From CAVZBW01 sp963778465 (GTDB lineage: Bacteria > Actinomycetota > Acidimicrobiia > Acidimicrobiales > RAAP-2), in contig CAVZUK010000003.1 of the NCBI GenBank assembly GCA_963778465.1, positions 310,001 through 374,000 on the forward strand: a DNA stretch of 64,000 bases, given 5' to 3'. Made by a program: the position numbers and the translations under genes. The notes under the pieces were generated by a model that searched no databases, had not been told where the DNA came from, and saw only the letters and a list, made by a program, of their open reading frames with translations. This document shows positions 43,540 to 52,370 of this stretch, in pieces; positions within the stretch are counted from its first letter, which is position 1; each line of letters begins with the position of its first letter.

Positions 43540-44624
43540 CGGGCGCCCCCGAGGACCGTCTGGCGTCGTGGATCGCGAGGCAGCTCCCGGGCCGTGCGCA
43601 GGTCTCCGTGGAAGGACTCGACCGGGTCGCCATCGGTCATTCGGCCGAGACGCTCCTCGTCACCGTCGTCACCGAGGGCGAACGACGTGAGGTGGTCATC
43701 AGGATGCGGCCCGAACCCCCGGGGCTGCTCGAGCCCTACGACCTCGGGCGGCAGTTCACCATCCTGCGAGCGCTGGAGCCGACTCCGGTGCGCGCTCCGG
43801 CCGTGATCTGGCACGAGCCGACAGGGGCGGTCCTCGGGCGCGACTTCTACGTCATGGAGCGCCTGCCGGGCCAGATCTACGAGCGGGGCGTGCCCGAGGA
43901 CCTCGCGTCGGATCCCGAGCGCATCCGCCGCATGTGCGTGGAGATCGTCGAGCAGATCGCCGCCATTCACACGGTCGACCTCGTCGCCACCGGCCTCGAC
44001 TCGCTGGCGGACGGTCTGCGGTATTTGGAGGGGGAGCTGGACCACTGGGAGGGCGAGATCGAACGCGTCAAGCGAGGTCCCCTCCCGGCTCTCGAGACCC
44101 TGGTGGCCACCTTGCGCGAGCAACGGCCGGAGTCGTCACCGACAGTCACCCTCGTCCACGGGGACCCGAAGCCGGGCAACTTCGCCTTCGTCGGGGCGGA
44201 GCTGACCGCGGTCTTCGATTGGGAGATGGCGACCCTCGGCGATCCGCTGGCCGACATCGGGTGGGCCGAGATCCTCTGGGGGATGCCGGGTTCGGTGACG
44301 GCCTGCGCCGGTGCCCTCCCGGTCGAGGAGCTCGTCGGGCTCTGGGAATCGCTGACCGGGCTCGAGTCGGCCAACCGTGCCTGGTACCGGGCCTTCCAGG
44401 CCCTGAAGCTGGCGGTCATCCTCCTGGTCGGCGGGCATCTGGTGGACATCGGTCGGAGCGACGACGTCCGGCTCCTAGCCATGGCGCGGGGCGTGCGGTC
44501 GATCACCCGCGGCGCGCTCCGCGAGTTGGGCATCGAAGACGAGCTCGAGGACGGCCCGGTACTGCCCCGCAAGGAGCGGCGGGATGCCCTGCGCCGAGCC
44601 ACGGGCCTCCATGGCTCGGCCTAG
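43536..44624 (+). CDS. Phosphotransferase family protein (ACAD10/11 kinase-domain-like)
   Basis: 362 residues, GTG start. Catalytic loop LVHGDPKPGNF near residue 207 and metal motif FDWEMATLGDPLADIGW near residue 228 match the kinase domain of ACAD10/11 and of LvaA, which phosphorylate 4-hydroxyacyl-CoA (established for those proteins). In a CoA-linked catabolic block the same chemistry is a reasonable inference. It overlaps both neighbours. Confidence 0.87.
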   Translation: MTGAPEDRLASWIARQLPGRAQVSVEGLDRVAIGHSAETLLVTVVTEGERREVVIRMRPEPPGLLEPYDLGRQFTILRALEPTPVRAPAVIWHEPTGAVLGRDFYVMERLPGQIYERGVPEDLASDPERIRRMCVEIVEQIAAIHTVDLVATGLDSLADGLRYLEGELDHWEGEIERVKRGPLPALETLVATLREQRPESSPTVTLVHGDPKPGNFAFVGAELTAVFDWEMATLGDPLADIGWAEILWGMPGSVTACAGALPVEELVGLWESLTGLESANRAWYRAFQALKLAVILLVGGHLVDIGRSDDVRLLAMARGVRSITRGALRELGIEDELEDGPVLPRKERRDALRRATGLHGSA

Positions 44625-45256
44625 GCAACCTCGGATCGACCGCCGCTCGGTCGTCGAGAAGGCCCTCGAGATCATCGACCGGGACGGGCTCGGAGCGGTC
44701 AGCATCCGCCGGATCGGGCGTGAGCTGGGCGTCGACGGAACGTCTCTCTACCACCACTTCTCCGACAAGGAGGCCATCCTGCACGGGGTGCGAGTCCGCA
44801 TCATGCAGGAGAGCCGGGTCGGCGAGCCGGCGCGCCGGTCGGAGTCGTGGCAGGACTACGTGCGACGGACGGCAAGCGGATACCGGCGATCGCTGCTGCG
44901 GCATCCGAACGCCGCGCCGCTGCTGGCGCCGACCTTGCTGCTACGCCCGTTCAGCCTGCGATTCCGCGATCGCGTGGCCGCCAAGCTCCTGGACGACGGC
45001 GTGCCCGAGGCACTGGTGTTCCCGATCATCGACTCCGTCGAGATCCTGGCCTATGCCTCGGCGCTCCTCGATCCGAAGCAGGAGGGCACGAAGTCGCGCC
45101 TCACCATCCTTCCGGACGACGACGTGCCCGGGCTCGACCGTGCGGTGCGCGCCGCACCGGCGTCGGCGAACAGGGTCTTTGCCCTTCAAATTGCAGGCCG
45201 TCATCCAGGGCTGGACGTCGATGATGGAGAGCGAGGTCGGTCGAGGGTCTCCGTGA
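44611..45256 (+). pseudogene. TetR family regulator with a probable 3' frameshift
   Basis: From ATG 44611 the N-terminal helix-turn-helix is clear (AVSIRRIGRELGVDGTSLYHHF), followed by a TetR C-terminal helical domain. As written the frame runs on to 45408, losing helical character after NRVFAL and overlapping the convergent gene by 113 bp. Dropping one C at about 45183 gives a natural ending (LQAVIQGWTSMMESEVGRG) and a stop at 45256 that clears the neighbour. I take 45256 as the true end. Probably regulates the block and/or the palindrome at 46611. Confidence 0.75.
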
Positions 45257-45295
45257 TCGCGGGAGGCGAGCCGGCGCCCGAGCCAACCGCCCTCG

Positions 45296-46543
45296 TTACG
45301 ACGAGACGGTCGTGGTCCCGGGGATGTCGTGACCGCAGATCGGCTGGGTCGACACGGGGACGAAGCCCTTCGATTGGGCCCGCATGTACCACTCGCACGT
45401 CGGGTTGAGGTCGTGGCCGAAGATCGTGGAGTAGTTGATGCTCACCGGCAAGATGCCGTTGCCGTTGTAGGACTTCAGGTTCCGGAGGTCCTTGATCACG
45501 TTGGCCTGGGTCGGGTTGGCGCCCGCCAGCTGGAGGCCCTTGATCATCAGGTCCGCGCCGAGCCAGCTCTCGTAGATGTTGAAGGTGGGGAACTTGGACG
45601 GCGGCCGACCCTCGTACTTCTGCAGGGCGGCCTGCAATTGCTGCGTCCCGGCGTTGGGAATCTGGGCCGGACGGAAACCGGTGAGGAAGTAGCCGCCCTG
45701 GACCGTCTGCCAGGCGGGTGACCCGATGACGTCGGGCTCGAACCCGGTCGGGAACACGAGCGACTTGATCTTCACGCCGGCCTGCTTGAAGGACGTGGCG
45801 AGCGCGTAGTTGGAGTTGTTGTCCATTCCCGCGTAGATCGCGTCCACCTTCTTCTGCTTGGCGATCAGCGCCGCCGACGTGAAGTCGACGGAGCCGAAGT
45901 TGACCGACGTATCGAGCACGCCCACCTTGCCGCCGGCGTGCTGGAAGGAGTCGGCGGTGCCGATCGCCGACCGGGTGGACGACGGCGAGATGCTGTAGCC
46001 GTACGTTGCCACCGTCGTCCCTCCGTGGGACTTCAAGAAGCTCCCGATGGCGGTGTTGACCGGGTACTTCGGATCGACGCTGCCGGTGTCCGAGGCGAAC
46101 ATGTTGGTGTAGGGCTGGGTACCCCACTCCGGTCCGTCGAAGCTCCCGCCCGTGACGGGAACGCCCGCCTGGTTGGGGTACTTGGCGGCCGAGAAGAACA
46201 ACGGGCTCGCCGAGACGATGCCAAAGGCTCCCTTTGAGAGGGCGTTCTGGACTGCCGTGACGTCCGCGGTGGGGCTCGTCTGATCGTCGTACACGACGCC
46301 GATGATCTTGTGACCGTTGACCCCTCCCTCGGCATTCTGGAGGGCGATGCGAGCCTTGAAGCCGAGCGGCGCATCGGCGAATTGCGGGCCCGCCTCACCG
46401 GTCAACGAGGTGATGAGGGCGAGCGTGATGGGCGCCTTGGAGGTGGCCGCCCCCGACGGCCCGGAGAACACCGCCGATTCGGACGCCAACGTCATGGCAC
46501 AAGCCGCCACCGCGAGCACGAAGAGCCGCCCGGTACGCCTCAT
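45296..46543 (-). CDS. ABC transporter substrate-binding protein (branched-chain amino acid type)
   Basis: 415-residue type I periplasmic-binding protein. The signal region runs to about residue 33 (FVLAVAACAMTLAS; no clear lipobox). ITLALITSLTGEAGPQF opens the mature fold, NAEGGVNGHKI is the family mark, and TAVQNALSKGAFGIV follows. Such proteins beside catabolic clusters often bind the pathway's acid or a precursor. No permease genes adjoin. It is transcribed toward the block, under the palindrome at 46611. Confidence 0.88.
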   Translation of the reverse strand: MRRTGRLFVLAVAACAMTLASESAVFSGPSGAATSKAPITLALITSLTGEAGPQFADAPLGFKARIALQNAEGGVNGHKIIGVVYDDQTSPTADVTAVQNALSKGAFGIVSASPLFFSAAKYPNQAGVPVTGGSFDGPEWGTQPYTNMFASDTGSVDPKYPVNTAIGSFLKSHGGTTVATYGYSISPSSTRSAIGTADSFQHAGGKVGVLDTSVNFGSVDFTSAALIAKQKKVDAIYAGMDNNSNYALATSFKQAGVKIKSLVFPTGFEPDVIGSPAWQTVQGGYFLTGFRPAQIPNAGTQQLQAALQKYEGRPPSKFPTFNIYESWLGADLMIKGLQLAGANPTQANVIKDLRNLKSYNGNGILPVSINYSTIFGHDLNPTCEWYMRAQSKGFVPVSTQPICGHDIPGTTTVSS

Positions 46544-46610
46544 CCTGTTACCCCCCCGATCTGACCGTCGACCCCGTCAACGGCCGTGCTGGCGCCGTCA
46601 AGCGCCGCCC

Positions 46611-46638
46611 TTCTAGGAGATATCACGATCTCCTAGAA
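46611..46638. promoter_or_regulatory. Perfect inverted repeat upstream of the binding-protein gene
   Basis: TTCTAGGAGAT (46611-46621) and ATCTCCTAGAA (46628-46638) are exact complements with a 6-base spacer, 68 bp ahead of the binding-protein start. Size and AT-rich arms fit a TetR-type operator. It differs from the site at 41051. Confidence 0.62.
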
Positions 46639-46682
46639 AATAGAATGCCGTATCCTCAAGGCGCGGGCAAGTCGCCCCGCCG

Positions 46683-46865
46683 CGGCGTGACGACGCGCCT
46701 GCCAGCCGCGAGCCACGGTTCGCCGGCGAGGATCTCGTCCTCCCGGCCGACCAGGGCCGATCGCTCTGGAACGCCGCGCAGATCTCGGAGGCTCGAGCCA
46801 CGCTCGACTCGGCCATCGCTTCGGATGGGCAGCCTCCCCGGCACTTGAAGGGCGGCATCCGCGGG
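46683..46865 (+). pseudogene. Possible remnant of an ECF sigma factor C-terminal (DUF6596-like) domain
   Basis: In one frame the stretch reads EDLVLPADQGRSLWNAAQI and then SEARATLDSAIASDGQPPRH. This follows the LLxxQDRxxWdxxLIxEg pattern of the helical domain after region 4 in SigK/DUF6596-type ECF factors. There is no start and no sigma domain. The remaining bases between 46544 and 46981 show only the palindrome at 46611. Confidence 0.35.
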
Positions 46866-46981
46866 GGAAGCAATCCATTTCCCTTTGGTCCCCGTATCGC
46901 TCGCAGCGTCTCGAAGGCCCCCAGCGGGAGATCTCGAAGACCGTGGAACCTTTGGCCCGACCACGCGGGCCTTCCCGACCG

Positions 46982-48355
46982 ATGGAACGAGACTTCTTGC
47001 CACCTGCACCGACCGGACGGACTGCGCGAGCTCGAGCCAGTTGGCGAGCCCGGTGGGGGCGACGGCATCTCGTCGCGGTTGCTCTCGCCGCCAGCGCGAC
47101 GGCCTTGGTGCCGGTGCAGGCGCAGGCCGCTCCCACGCCCACGGGCCCTGCGATCGCCTCGGCGCTCCACTATCTCGACCAGCAGCAAGCCACCGCACAG
47201 ACCGAATCCGCGGGTGTGGACTGGGCTGGGGACTGGCCGCAATACGCCTCCAGCCCGACCCTGCCCGGGGTCACGGCGCGCGACATCAGCCCCTTCGTGG
47301 CGGCCTTCACCGACCATTCGCTGTGGCAGATCACGAGCGCACACCGCTCGGCCCTGGGCCTCTCGGCACCTGAAGTTGGGCTCGCCCGGCGGATGCGTCG
47401 GCGCGCCGTCGCCTTCATCCGGCGCTCGGTCAGTCCGCCGGATCGGGCGGACGCCGGTACGTACGGTTTTTGGCCCGTGGATCCGTCGACGGGGCTGCGG
47501 ACCGTCGTGAGCCCGCCCCTGCGAGCCCTCGCCAACCTCTTGCCGCCACAGACCATCGACGGGCAGCTCGTCCGCGGTCCGAGCGCCTATCCGCTGCCAA
47601 GCGACGCGGACGACACGGCGGCCGCCTACGCCGTCCTCAATGCGGCCCACCGGCTGGACGGCGCGCCGGCGCCGTCAAGGGGCTGGGTCAGGGCCCTCGC
47701 CCAGTGGAGAGATCGCAGCCCGACACGCGTGCGCGCCATGGGGAACGGTCGCCCGAGCGGGGCGTACTTGACGTGGCTGGATTTTCCGGTCCCTCGGCCC
47801 GGGCTCCCGTACCCCTCGCAGGACGTCGATCTGGTCGAGAACGCGAACGTGCTCTTCTCCCTGGGCTCTGCGGGCCTGCGAAACGTTCCGGGGATGAAGG
47901 CCGCCATCGCCTTGATCAACCGGGACACGGTGGACGGTCAGTACCACGACATCGCATCGGTGTCTCGCTACTACCCGAACAGCCTCATCTTCGACTACGC
48001 CGTCACTCGAGCCTACGGGGAGGGTCATATCGCAGCCCTCAGGCCCGCGGTCGACGCCATCGTCCACGATCTGCAGTCGACGGTGCGACGGACGAGGAGC
48101 GCCGCCCACTGGGACGTCGGCAACCCCACACTGAATACGGCCTACGCCGTCTTGTCCTTGATGTACGCGGGCGGCCCGGGATCGGTCATACGTCAGGGAG
48201 TCGGGTACCTCCTGGACACTCAGCGAGCCGACGGCAGCTGGCCGACCGGACCGTTCTTTCGCGGTGCGATCGGCAGCACGACCGTCTACTGGGACTCGAC
48301 CGCCTTCGCCACCGGCATGTCGATGGAGGCCTTGGCGCGCTACTCGCTCCGGTAG
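46982..48355 (+). CDS. Secreted prenyltransferase/squalene-cyclase-repeat-like protein
   Basis: 457 residues from ATG 46982. After an Arg-rich start a signal segment (LVAVALAASATALVPVQA) ends near residue 50. The rest is helical with repeats like those of the terpene cyclase/prenyltransferase alpha-barrel, seen best in DADDTAAAYAVLNAA, NTAYAVLSLMY, QRADGSWPTGP and DSTAFATGMSMEAL. No DxDD cyclase motif, so it is probably a non-catalytic or sugar/lipid-binding barrel. Its 3' end faces the SDR gene across a hairpin. Confidence 0.72.
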   Translation: MERDFLPPAPTGRTARARASWRARWGRRHLVAVALAASATALVPVQAQAAPTPTGPAIASALHYLDQQQATAQTESAGVDWAGDWPQYASSPTLPGVTARDISPFVAAFTDHSLWQITSAHRSALGLSAPEVGLARRMRRRAVAFIRRSVSPPDRADAGTYGFWPVDPSTGLRTVVSPPLRALANLLPPQTIDGQLVRGPSAYPLPSDADDTAAAYAVLNAAHRLDGAPAPSRGWVRALAQWRDRSPTRVRAMGNGRPSGAYLTWLDFPVPRPGLPYPSQDVDLVENANVLFSLGSAGLRNVPGMKAAIALINRDTVDGQYHDIASVSRYYPNSLIFDYAVTRAYGEGHIAALRPAVDAIVHDLQSTVRRTRSAAHWDVGNPTLNTAYAVLSLMYAGGPGSVIRQGVGYLLDTQRADGSWPTGPFFRGAIGSTTVYWDSTAFATGMSMEALARYSLR

Positions 48356-48362
48356 TCGGTGC

Positions 48363-48391
48363 GGGAAGAGGTTCCGGGCGACCCTCTTCCT
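48363..48391. terminator. Bidirectional hairpin between convergent genes
   Basis: GGGAAGAGG and CCTCTTCCT form a 9-bp stem (one G-T pair) with an 11-base loop, 8 bp after the stop of the barrel protein and 15 bp before the SDR stop. No long U-run. Confidence 0.5.
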
Positions 48392-48405
48392 TCGTACGCG
48401 ATCGC

Positions 48406-49122
48406 TCAGTGCCCGGCGGCTCGACCGCCGTCGATGTGCAGGACCTCGCCGGTGACGAACGTGGCCCGCTCGAGATAGAGGACCCCGTCGACGACGTCAC
48501 TCACCTCGCCCACCCGGCCCAGCGGATGGCTCGCCGCCGCTTCCGCATAGGACGCCGGGTCGTGCATCGGGGTCCTGATCACGCCGAGGGACACTGCGTT
48601 GGCGCGTACGCCGCGTGACGCGTACTCGATGGCCAGGGAACGAACCACGGCGACCAACCCCCCCTTGGTGAGGGAGGCCAGCGCCGACGGTGAGTCACTC
48701 TGTGGGTGGTCGACGAGGCTGGTGCTGATGTTGACGACATGGCCGCCGCCCTGACTGACCATCTGTGGGATCACGCGCTGGGTCACGTGGAAGAAGCCGG
48801 CCAGGTTCACCGCCGTCACGGCGGCGTAGTCGTCGGCCGTGTACTCGGTGAAGGGCTTGCCGATGAAGATCCCGGCGTCGTTGACGAGGCTGTCGATGCG
48901 CCCGAAGCGAGCGAGCGCACGGTCGACCAGGCGCTCGGCCGTCTCGACTTGCGAGATGTCACCTTGCACCGTGACGTAGTCGGGTTCGTCGGACGGGTCG
49001 ATCGAGAGCGCGTTCCCGACGACGGCGTAGCCCGCGTCTCGAAACCCACTCACCAGGCCCGCACCGATGCCCTGGGAGGCCCCGGTGATGATCGCAACCC
49101 TGTGTGGATCCGTTGGGCCCAT
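48406..49122 (-). CDS. SDR family oxidoreductase lacking the catalytic tyrosine
   Basis: 238 residues. TGASQGIGAG is the nucleotide motif, NDAG and NISTS follow, and LHIDGGRAAGH ends the chain. At the active site it reads SALASLTKGG: the lysine is kept, but the position of Tyr in YxxxK is Ala. Either an atypical active site or a non-catalytic protein. Divergent from the amidohydrolase at 49311. Confidence 0.87.
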   Translation of the reverse strand: MGPTDPHRVAIITGASQGIGAGLVSGFRDAGYAVVGNALSIDPSDEPDYVTVQGDISQVETAERLVDRALARFGRIDSLVNDAGIFIGKPFTEYTADDYAAVTAVNLAGFFHVTQRVIPQMVSQGGGHVVNISTSLVDHPQSDSPSALASLTKGGLVAVVRSLAIEYASRGVRANAVSLGVIRTPMHDPASYAEAAASHPLGRVGEVSDVVDGVLYLERATFVTGEVLHIDGGRAAGH

Positions 49123-49310
49123 GCTCTATCCAACCGCCGTCTCTCGCTGGATGGCCGTCGCGGCGTGCCGACGCCATTGTGGGCCAGCAGGTGGCTTGCC
49201 GTCCTGCAGGCCTTGTCCGATGCCGCATCCTAGGGTTTCCTTTGATCTGATTCGCATGGCTCGCTCGGCGCCGATCCCCGCCGGGGCATCTCGAGGAAGT
49301 GAGGAGCGAC

Positions 49311-50999
49311 ATGGCTGGTGACCTGCTGGTCCGGGGTGGCGAGGTGGTCGACGGAACGGGAGCGCCCCGGCGGCGTGCCGACGTCCGGGTGCGCGGCGGC
49401 CGCATTGCCGAAGTCGGTGCGGACCTGGCCTCCGAGGGCGAGAAGGACATCGACGCCGCCGGCGCGGTGGTCACCCCGGGGTTCATCGACACCCACGCCC
49501 ACACGGACCCCGCCGTCTTCTGGGACCCGTTCCTCGATCCGGAGCCCCTGCACGGCGTCACCACGATGCTCGTGGGCAACTGCAGCCTGTCCCTGTTCCC
49601 GGTCAGCGAGACCACGCGAGCCGAGGTCGCCGACCTGTTCGCCTACATCGAGGACGTGCCCCGCCATCTCTTCGACGACAGCGTCCCGTGGACCTGGGAG
49701 GACTTCGCGGGCTACCGCGACACGGTCAACGCCACCGGAGCCGGCGCCAATCTGGCTCCGCTCGTCGGCCATAGCATGCTGCGCCTCCTGGCCATGGGCC
49801 CCGCCGCCTGGGAGCGAGCCGCCACCGACGACGAACGGTCGAACATGGTCGAACTGCTCCGTGTCGCCATACGGCAGGGTGCCTGGGGCCTCTCGGTGTC
49901 CGCGCTCGACGTCGACAAGGAGGGCCGCGAGGTTCCTTCCCGCCGAGCCGACGGCGCCGAGCTCGACGCCCTTCTCGAGGTCCTGCAGAGCACCGGGCGC
50001 GGCGTCGTGGAGTACGTGCCCAACCTGCTCGGTCCGAGCGCCGAGGAGGCCCTCACCGGCCTGGCGCGATGCTGCGGTGCCCACGGTGTCCCCATGACGT
50101 GGACCGGCTTCACCTACTCGTCGGCCGAGTCCACCGGCCGCTGGCTCGACGTCACCCGCCGGCTGGCGGAGGAGGGCGTGCGGAGCTACCCCCAGCTCTC
50201 GCCCCGGACCGTGGACTTCCGGCTCAACTGGGAGTCGTCGATGATGTTCATGTCGATGCCGGCGGGTTGGCACAGGGTCATTGCCGCCTCCCATGCCGAC
50301 AAGGCGGTCCTGCTCTCCGATGCCGAGTGGCGGACCACCGCCCGGCAGGAATGGGACCGGACGGAGAGGTCCATGTTCCCTCACCGCAACCTGCAGAAGG
50401 TGCGCATCGTGGAGGTGCACGACGCCGACTCCGAACGGTGGTTGGGCCGCTCATTGCAGGACCTGGTGGACGAGCGGGGCGACCATCCCTCCGACGTGTT
50501 CGCGGACTTCGTGCTGGCCAACGACTGTCGCCCCGGCGTCGTGGCCGTGGGCGTCACCAACGCCGACGTCGAGGGCGTCGGTCGCACGCTGATCGATCCG
50601 TCGGTGCTGGTGAGTTCCTCCGACGCCGGCGCCCACATGCAGATGCTGTGTGCCTCGGGGGACAGCACGCTGCTGCTCACCCGACACGTCACCGAGCGGG
50701 GCGACTTCACGCTCGAGGAGGCCGTGCACCAGCTCACCGGCCGTCAAGCCTCCCTGTTCGGCTTTGCGGGGCGCGGTGAGATCCGAGAGGGCGCCGTTGG
50801 CGACCTGGCGGTCTTCGCCCTGGACGAGCTGCACTACGACGACGACGGGATGGTCCACGACCTGCCGCGGGGCGGGCCCCGGCTCCGCCGCCCCGAGGGC
50901 GGCTACCGCGCCACCGTCGTGGCCGGCGTGCCCGTCCAGCTCGGCGGCCGGCCCACTGGCGATCTACCGGGGCGCATCATTGGCTCCGGCGATCGCTGA
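49311..50999 (+). CDS. N-acyl-D-amino-acid deacylase-like amidohydrolase
   Basis: 562-residue amidohydrolase of the D-aminoacylase family. GTGAPRRRADVRVRGGRI is the N-terminal sandwich, GFIDTHAHTDPA the HxH metal site near residue 62, and SDAGAHMQML supplies the last Asp near residue 440. GAGGAG directly precedes ATG 49311. Members hydrolyse N-acyl-D-amino acids, hydantoins or related amides. Substrate not determined. Confidence 0.88.
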   Translation: MAGDLLVRGGEVVDGTGAPRRRADVRVRGGRIAEVGADLASEGEKDIDAAGAVVTPGFIDTHAHTDPAVFWDPFLDPEPLHGVTTMLVGNCSLSLFPVSETTRAEVADLFAYIEDVPRHLFDDSVPWTWEDFAGYRDTVNATGAGANLAPLVGHSMLRLLAMGPAAWERAATDDERSNMVELLRVAIRQGAWGLSVSALDVDKEGREVPSRRADGAELDALLEVLQSTGRGVVEYVPNLLGPSAEEALTGLARCCGAHGVPMTWTGFTYSSAESTGRWLDVTRRLAEEGVRSYPQLSPRTVDFRLNWESSMMFMSMPAGWHRVIAASHADKAVLLSDAEWRTTARQEWDRTERSMFPHRNLQKVRIVEVHDADSERWLGRSLQDLVDERGDHPSDVFADFVLANDCRPGVVAVGVTNADVEGVGRTLIDPSVLVSSSDAGAHMQMLCASGDSTLLLTRHVTERGDFTLEEAVHQLTGRQASLFGFAGRGEIREGAVGDLAVFALDELHYDDDGMVHDLPRGGPRLRRPEGGYRATVVAGVPVQLGGRPTGDLPGRIIGSGDR

Positions 51000-51009
51000 G
51001 CCGACCGCC

Positions 51010-52155
51010 TCAGGCCACCGCGCCGGCGGCCCGTAGGGCTGGCGCGTCGAGACCGAGCTCGGCGAGGACGTCGTCGGTGTCGGCGCCGGGGTGGGCGTAG
51101 TTGGGGCCGGGCTGCCCCGGGGTTCGCGAGAACCGGGGCGTGGGGGTGAGCTCCAGGCCGCCGCCGGGGGTGGGGCGGAAGACCTGACGTTCCCGGTTGG
51201 CCGGGTAGTCGGCCGCCTCGGCGAACGTCAGCACGGGGGCGAAGCAGGTGTCGGTTCCCTCGAGGAGCTCCTGCCACTCGGCCCGGGTTCGGGTGCGGAA
51301 GACGCCGGCGAAGATCTCCTTGAGGGGCTCCCAGTTCGACCGATCGTCCCGATCGGGGAGCGTCGCCGGGTCGAGACCGAGCAGCCGCACGAGCTCCTCG
51401 TAGAAGTGGGGCTCGATCGGGGCGACCGCCAGCCATTTGTGGTCGCTCGTCTCGTAGACGTTGTAGTGGGGCGCCCCGCCGTCGAACAGATTGGTCCCGA
51501 GCTCCTCTCGGTGGAAGCCCGTGCGAGCCATCGTGTAGTACACGGAGAAGAGGGACATCACGCCGTCCACCATGGCCACGTCCACCACCTGACCCCTGCC
51601 GGTGCGGCCGGCCTCGAACATCGCGCAGGCCACCCCGAAGGCGAGGTGGAGCCCACCACCGGCAAAGTCCCCGAGCACCTGGAGGAGGGGGACGGGAGGC
51701 CCGCCCTTCGGGCCGATGGAGCCGACGGCGCCGGTGATCGCCTCGTAGTTGATCGAGTGCCCCGCCGCGCTGCTGAGCGGGCCCTCCTGGCCCCACCCCG
51801 TGAGGCGGCCGTAGACCAGCCGCTCGTTCACCGCGAGCAGATCGTCGGGACCGATTCCGAGGCGTTCGCAGACGCCCGGTCGGAAGGACTCGACGAAGGC
51901 GTCGGCACGGGCGGCGAGTGCCTTGATCACACCGACGCCTTCGGGGTGCTTCAGGTCGACGGCCACGGAGCGCCGTCCACGGTCGTACTCGCGGTAGATG
52001 TGGGCCGGCGGCTCCCCGGGGACCTCGCTGATGCGGTGGACCCGAATGACGTCGGCGCCCATGTCCCCGAGCTTCTGGGTGCCGAAGGGGAGCGCCCCGA
52101 GGCCCGCCAGCTCGACCACCGTGGTGCCCGCGAGGGGGCCGGAGCGTTCGGTCAT
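51010..52155 (-). CDS. Alpha-methylacyl-CoA racemase-like CaiB family protein
   Basis: 381 residues from ATG 52155. It keeps the racemase dyad: His in GHSINYEA near residue 128 and Asp in LGDFAGGG near residue 158, as in Mcr/AMACR. These epimerise 2-methyl-branched acyl-CoAs so that steroid side chains or branched fatty acids can enter beta-oxidation. Convergent with the amidohydrolase, 10 bp apart. Confidence 0.9.
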   Translation of the reverse strand: MTERSGPLAGTTVVELAGLGALPFGTQKLGDMGADVIRVHRISEVPGEPPAHIYREYDRGRRSVAVDLKHPEGVGVIKALAARADAFVESFRPGVCERLGIGPDDLLAVNERLVYGRLTGWGQEGPLSSAAGHSINYEAITGAVGSIGPKGGPPVPLLQVLGDFAGGGLHLAFGVACAMFEAGRTGRGQVVDVAMVDGVMSLFSVYYTMARTGFHREELGTNLFDGGAPHYNVYETSDHKWLAVAPIEPHFYEELVRLLGLDPATLPDRDDRSNWEPLKEIFAGVFRTRTRAEWQELLEGTDTCFAPVLTFAEAADYPANRERQVFRPTPGGGLELTPTPRFSRTPGQPGPNYAHPGADTDDVLAELGLDAPALRAAGAVA

Positions 52156-52370
52156 CCGAGGGTGTTGGCCGGCGAGTGCCTGGTCACGGGGTGCCTTCCC
52201 GGTCAGGGGTCTCTGCGAGAGCGGCGACCGGGCTTGCCGGAACGCCGCCGCACGATACCCCAGGAGGGTCCTCTGCCCTCTTCGAGTACGCACCAGCGTG
52301 CGCGGTGGCTCTCACGCCCGACGAGGTTGCGTCGGGTACACCTCGGTCCCGTTGGTGCCAAGCTGAGTCG

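Noticed and set aside
45201..46127. Second minus-strand frame inside the binding-protein gene
   Set aside because: Out-of-phase copy of the same region; the phase used in the CDS has the signal peptide and fold motifs.
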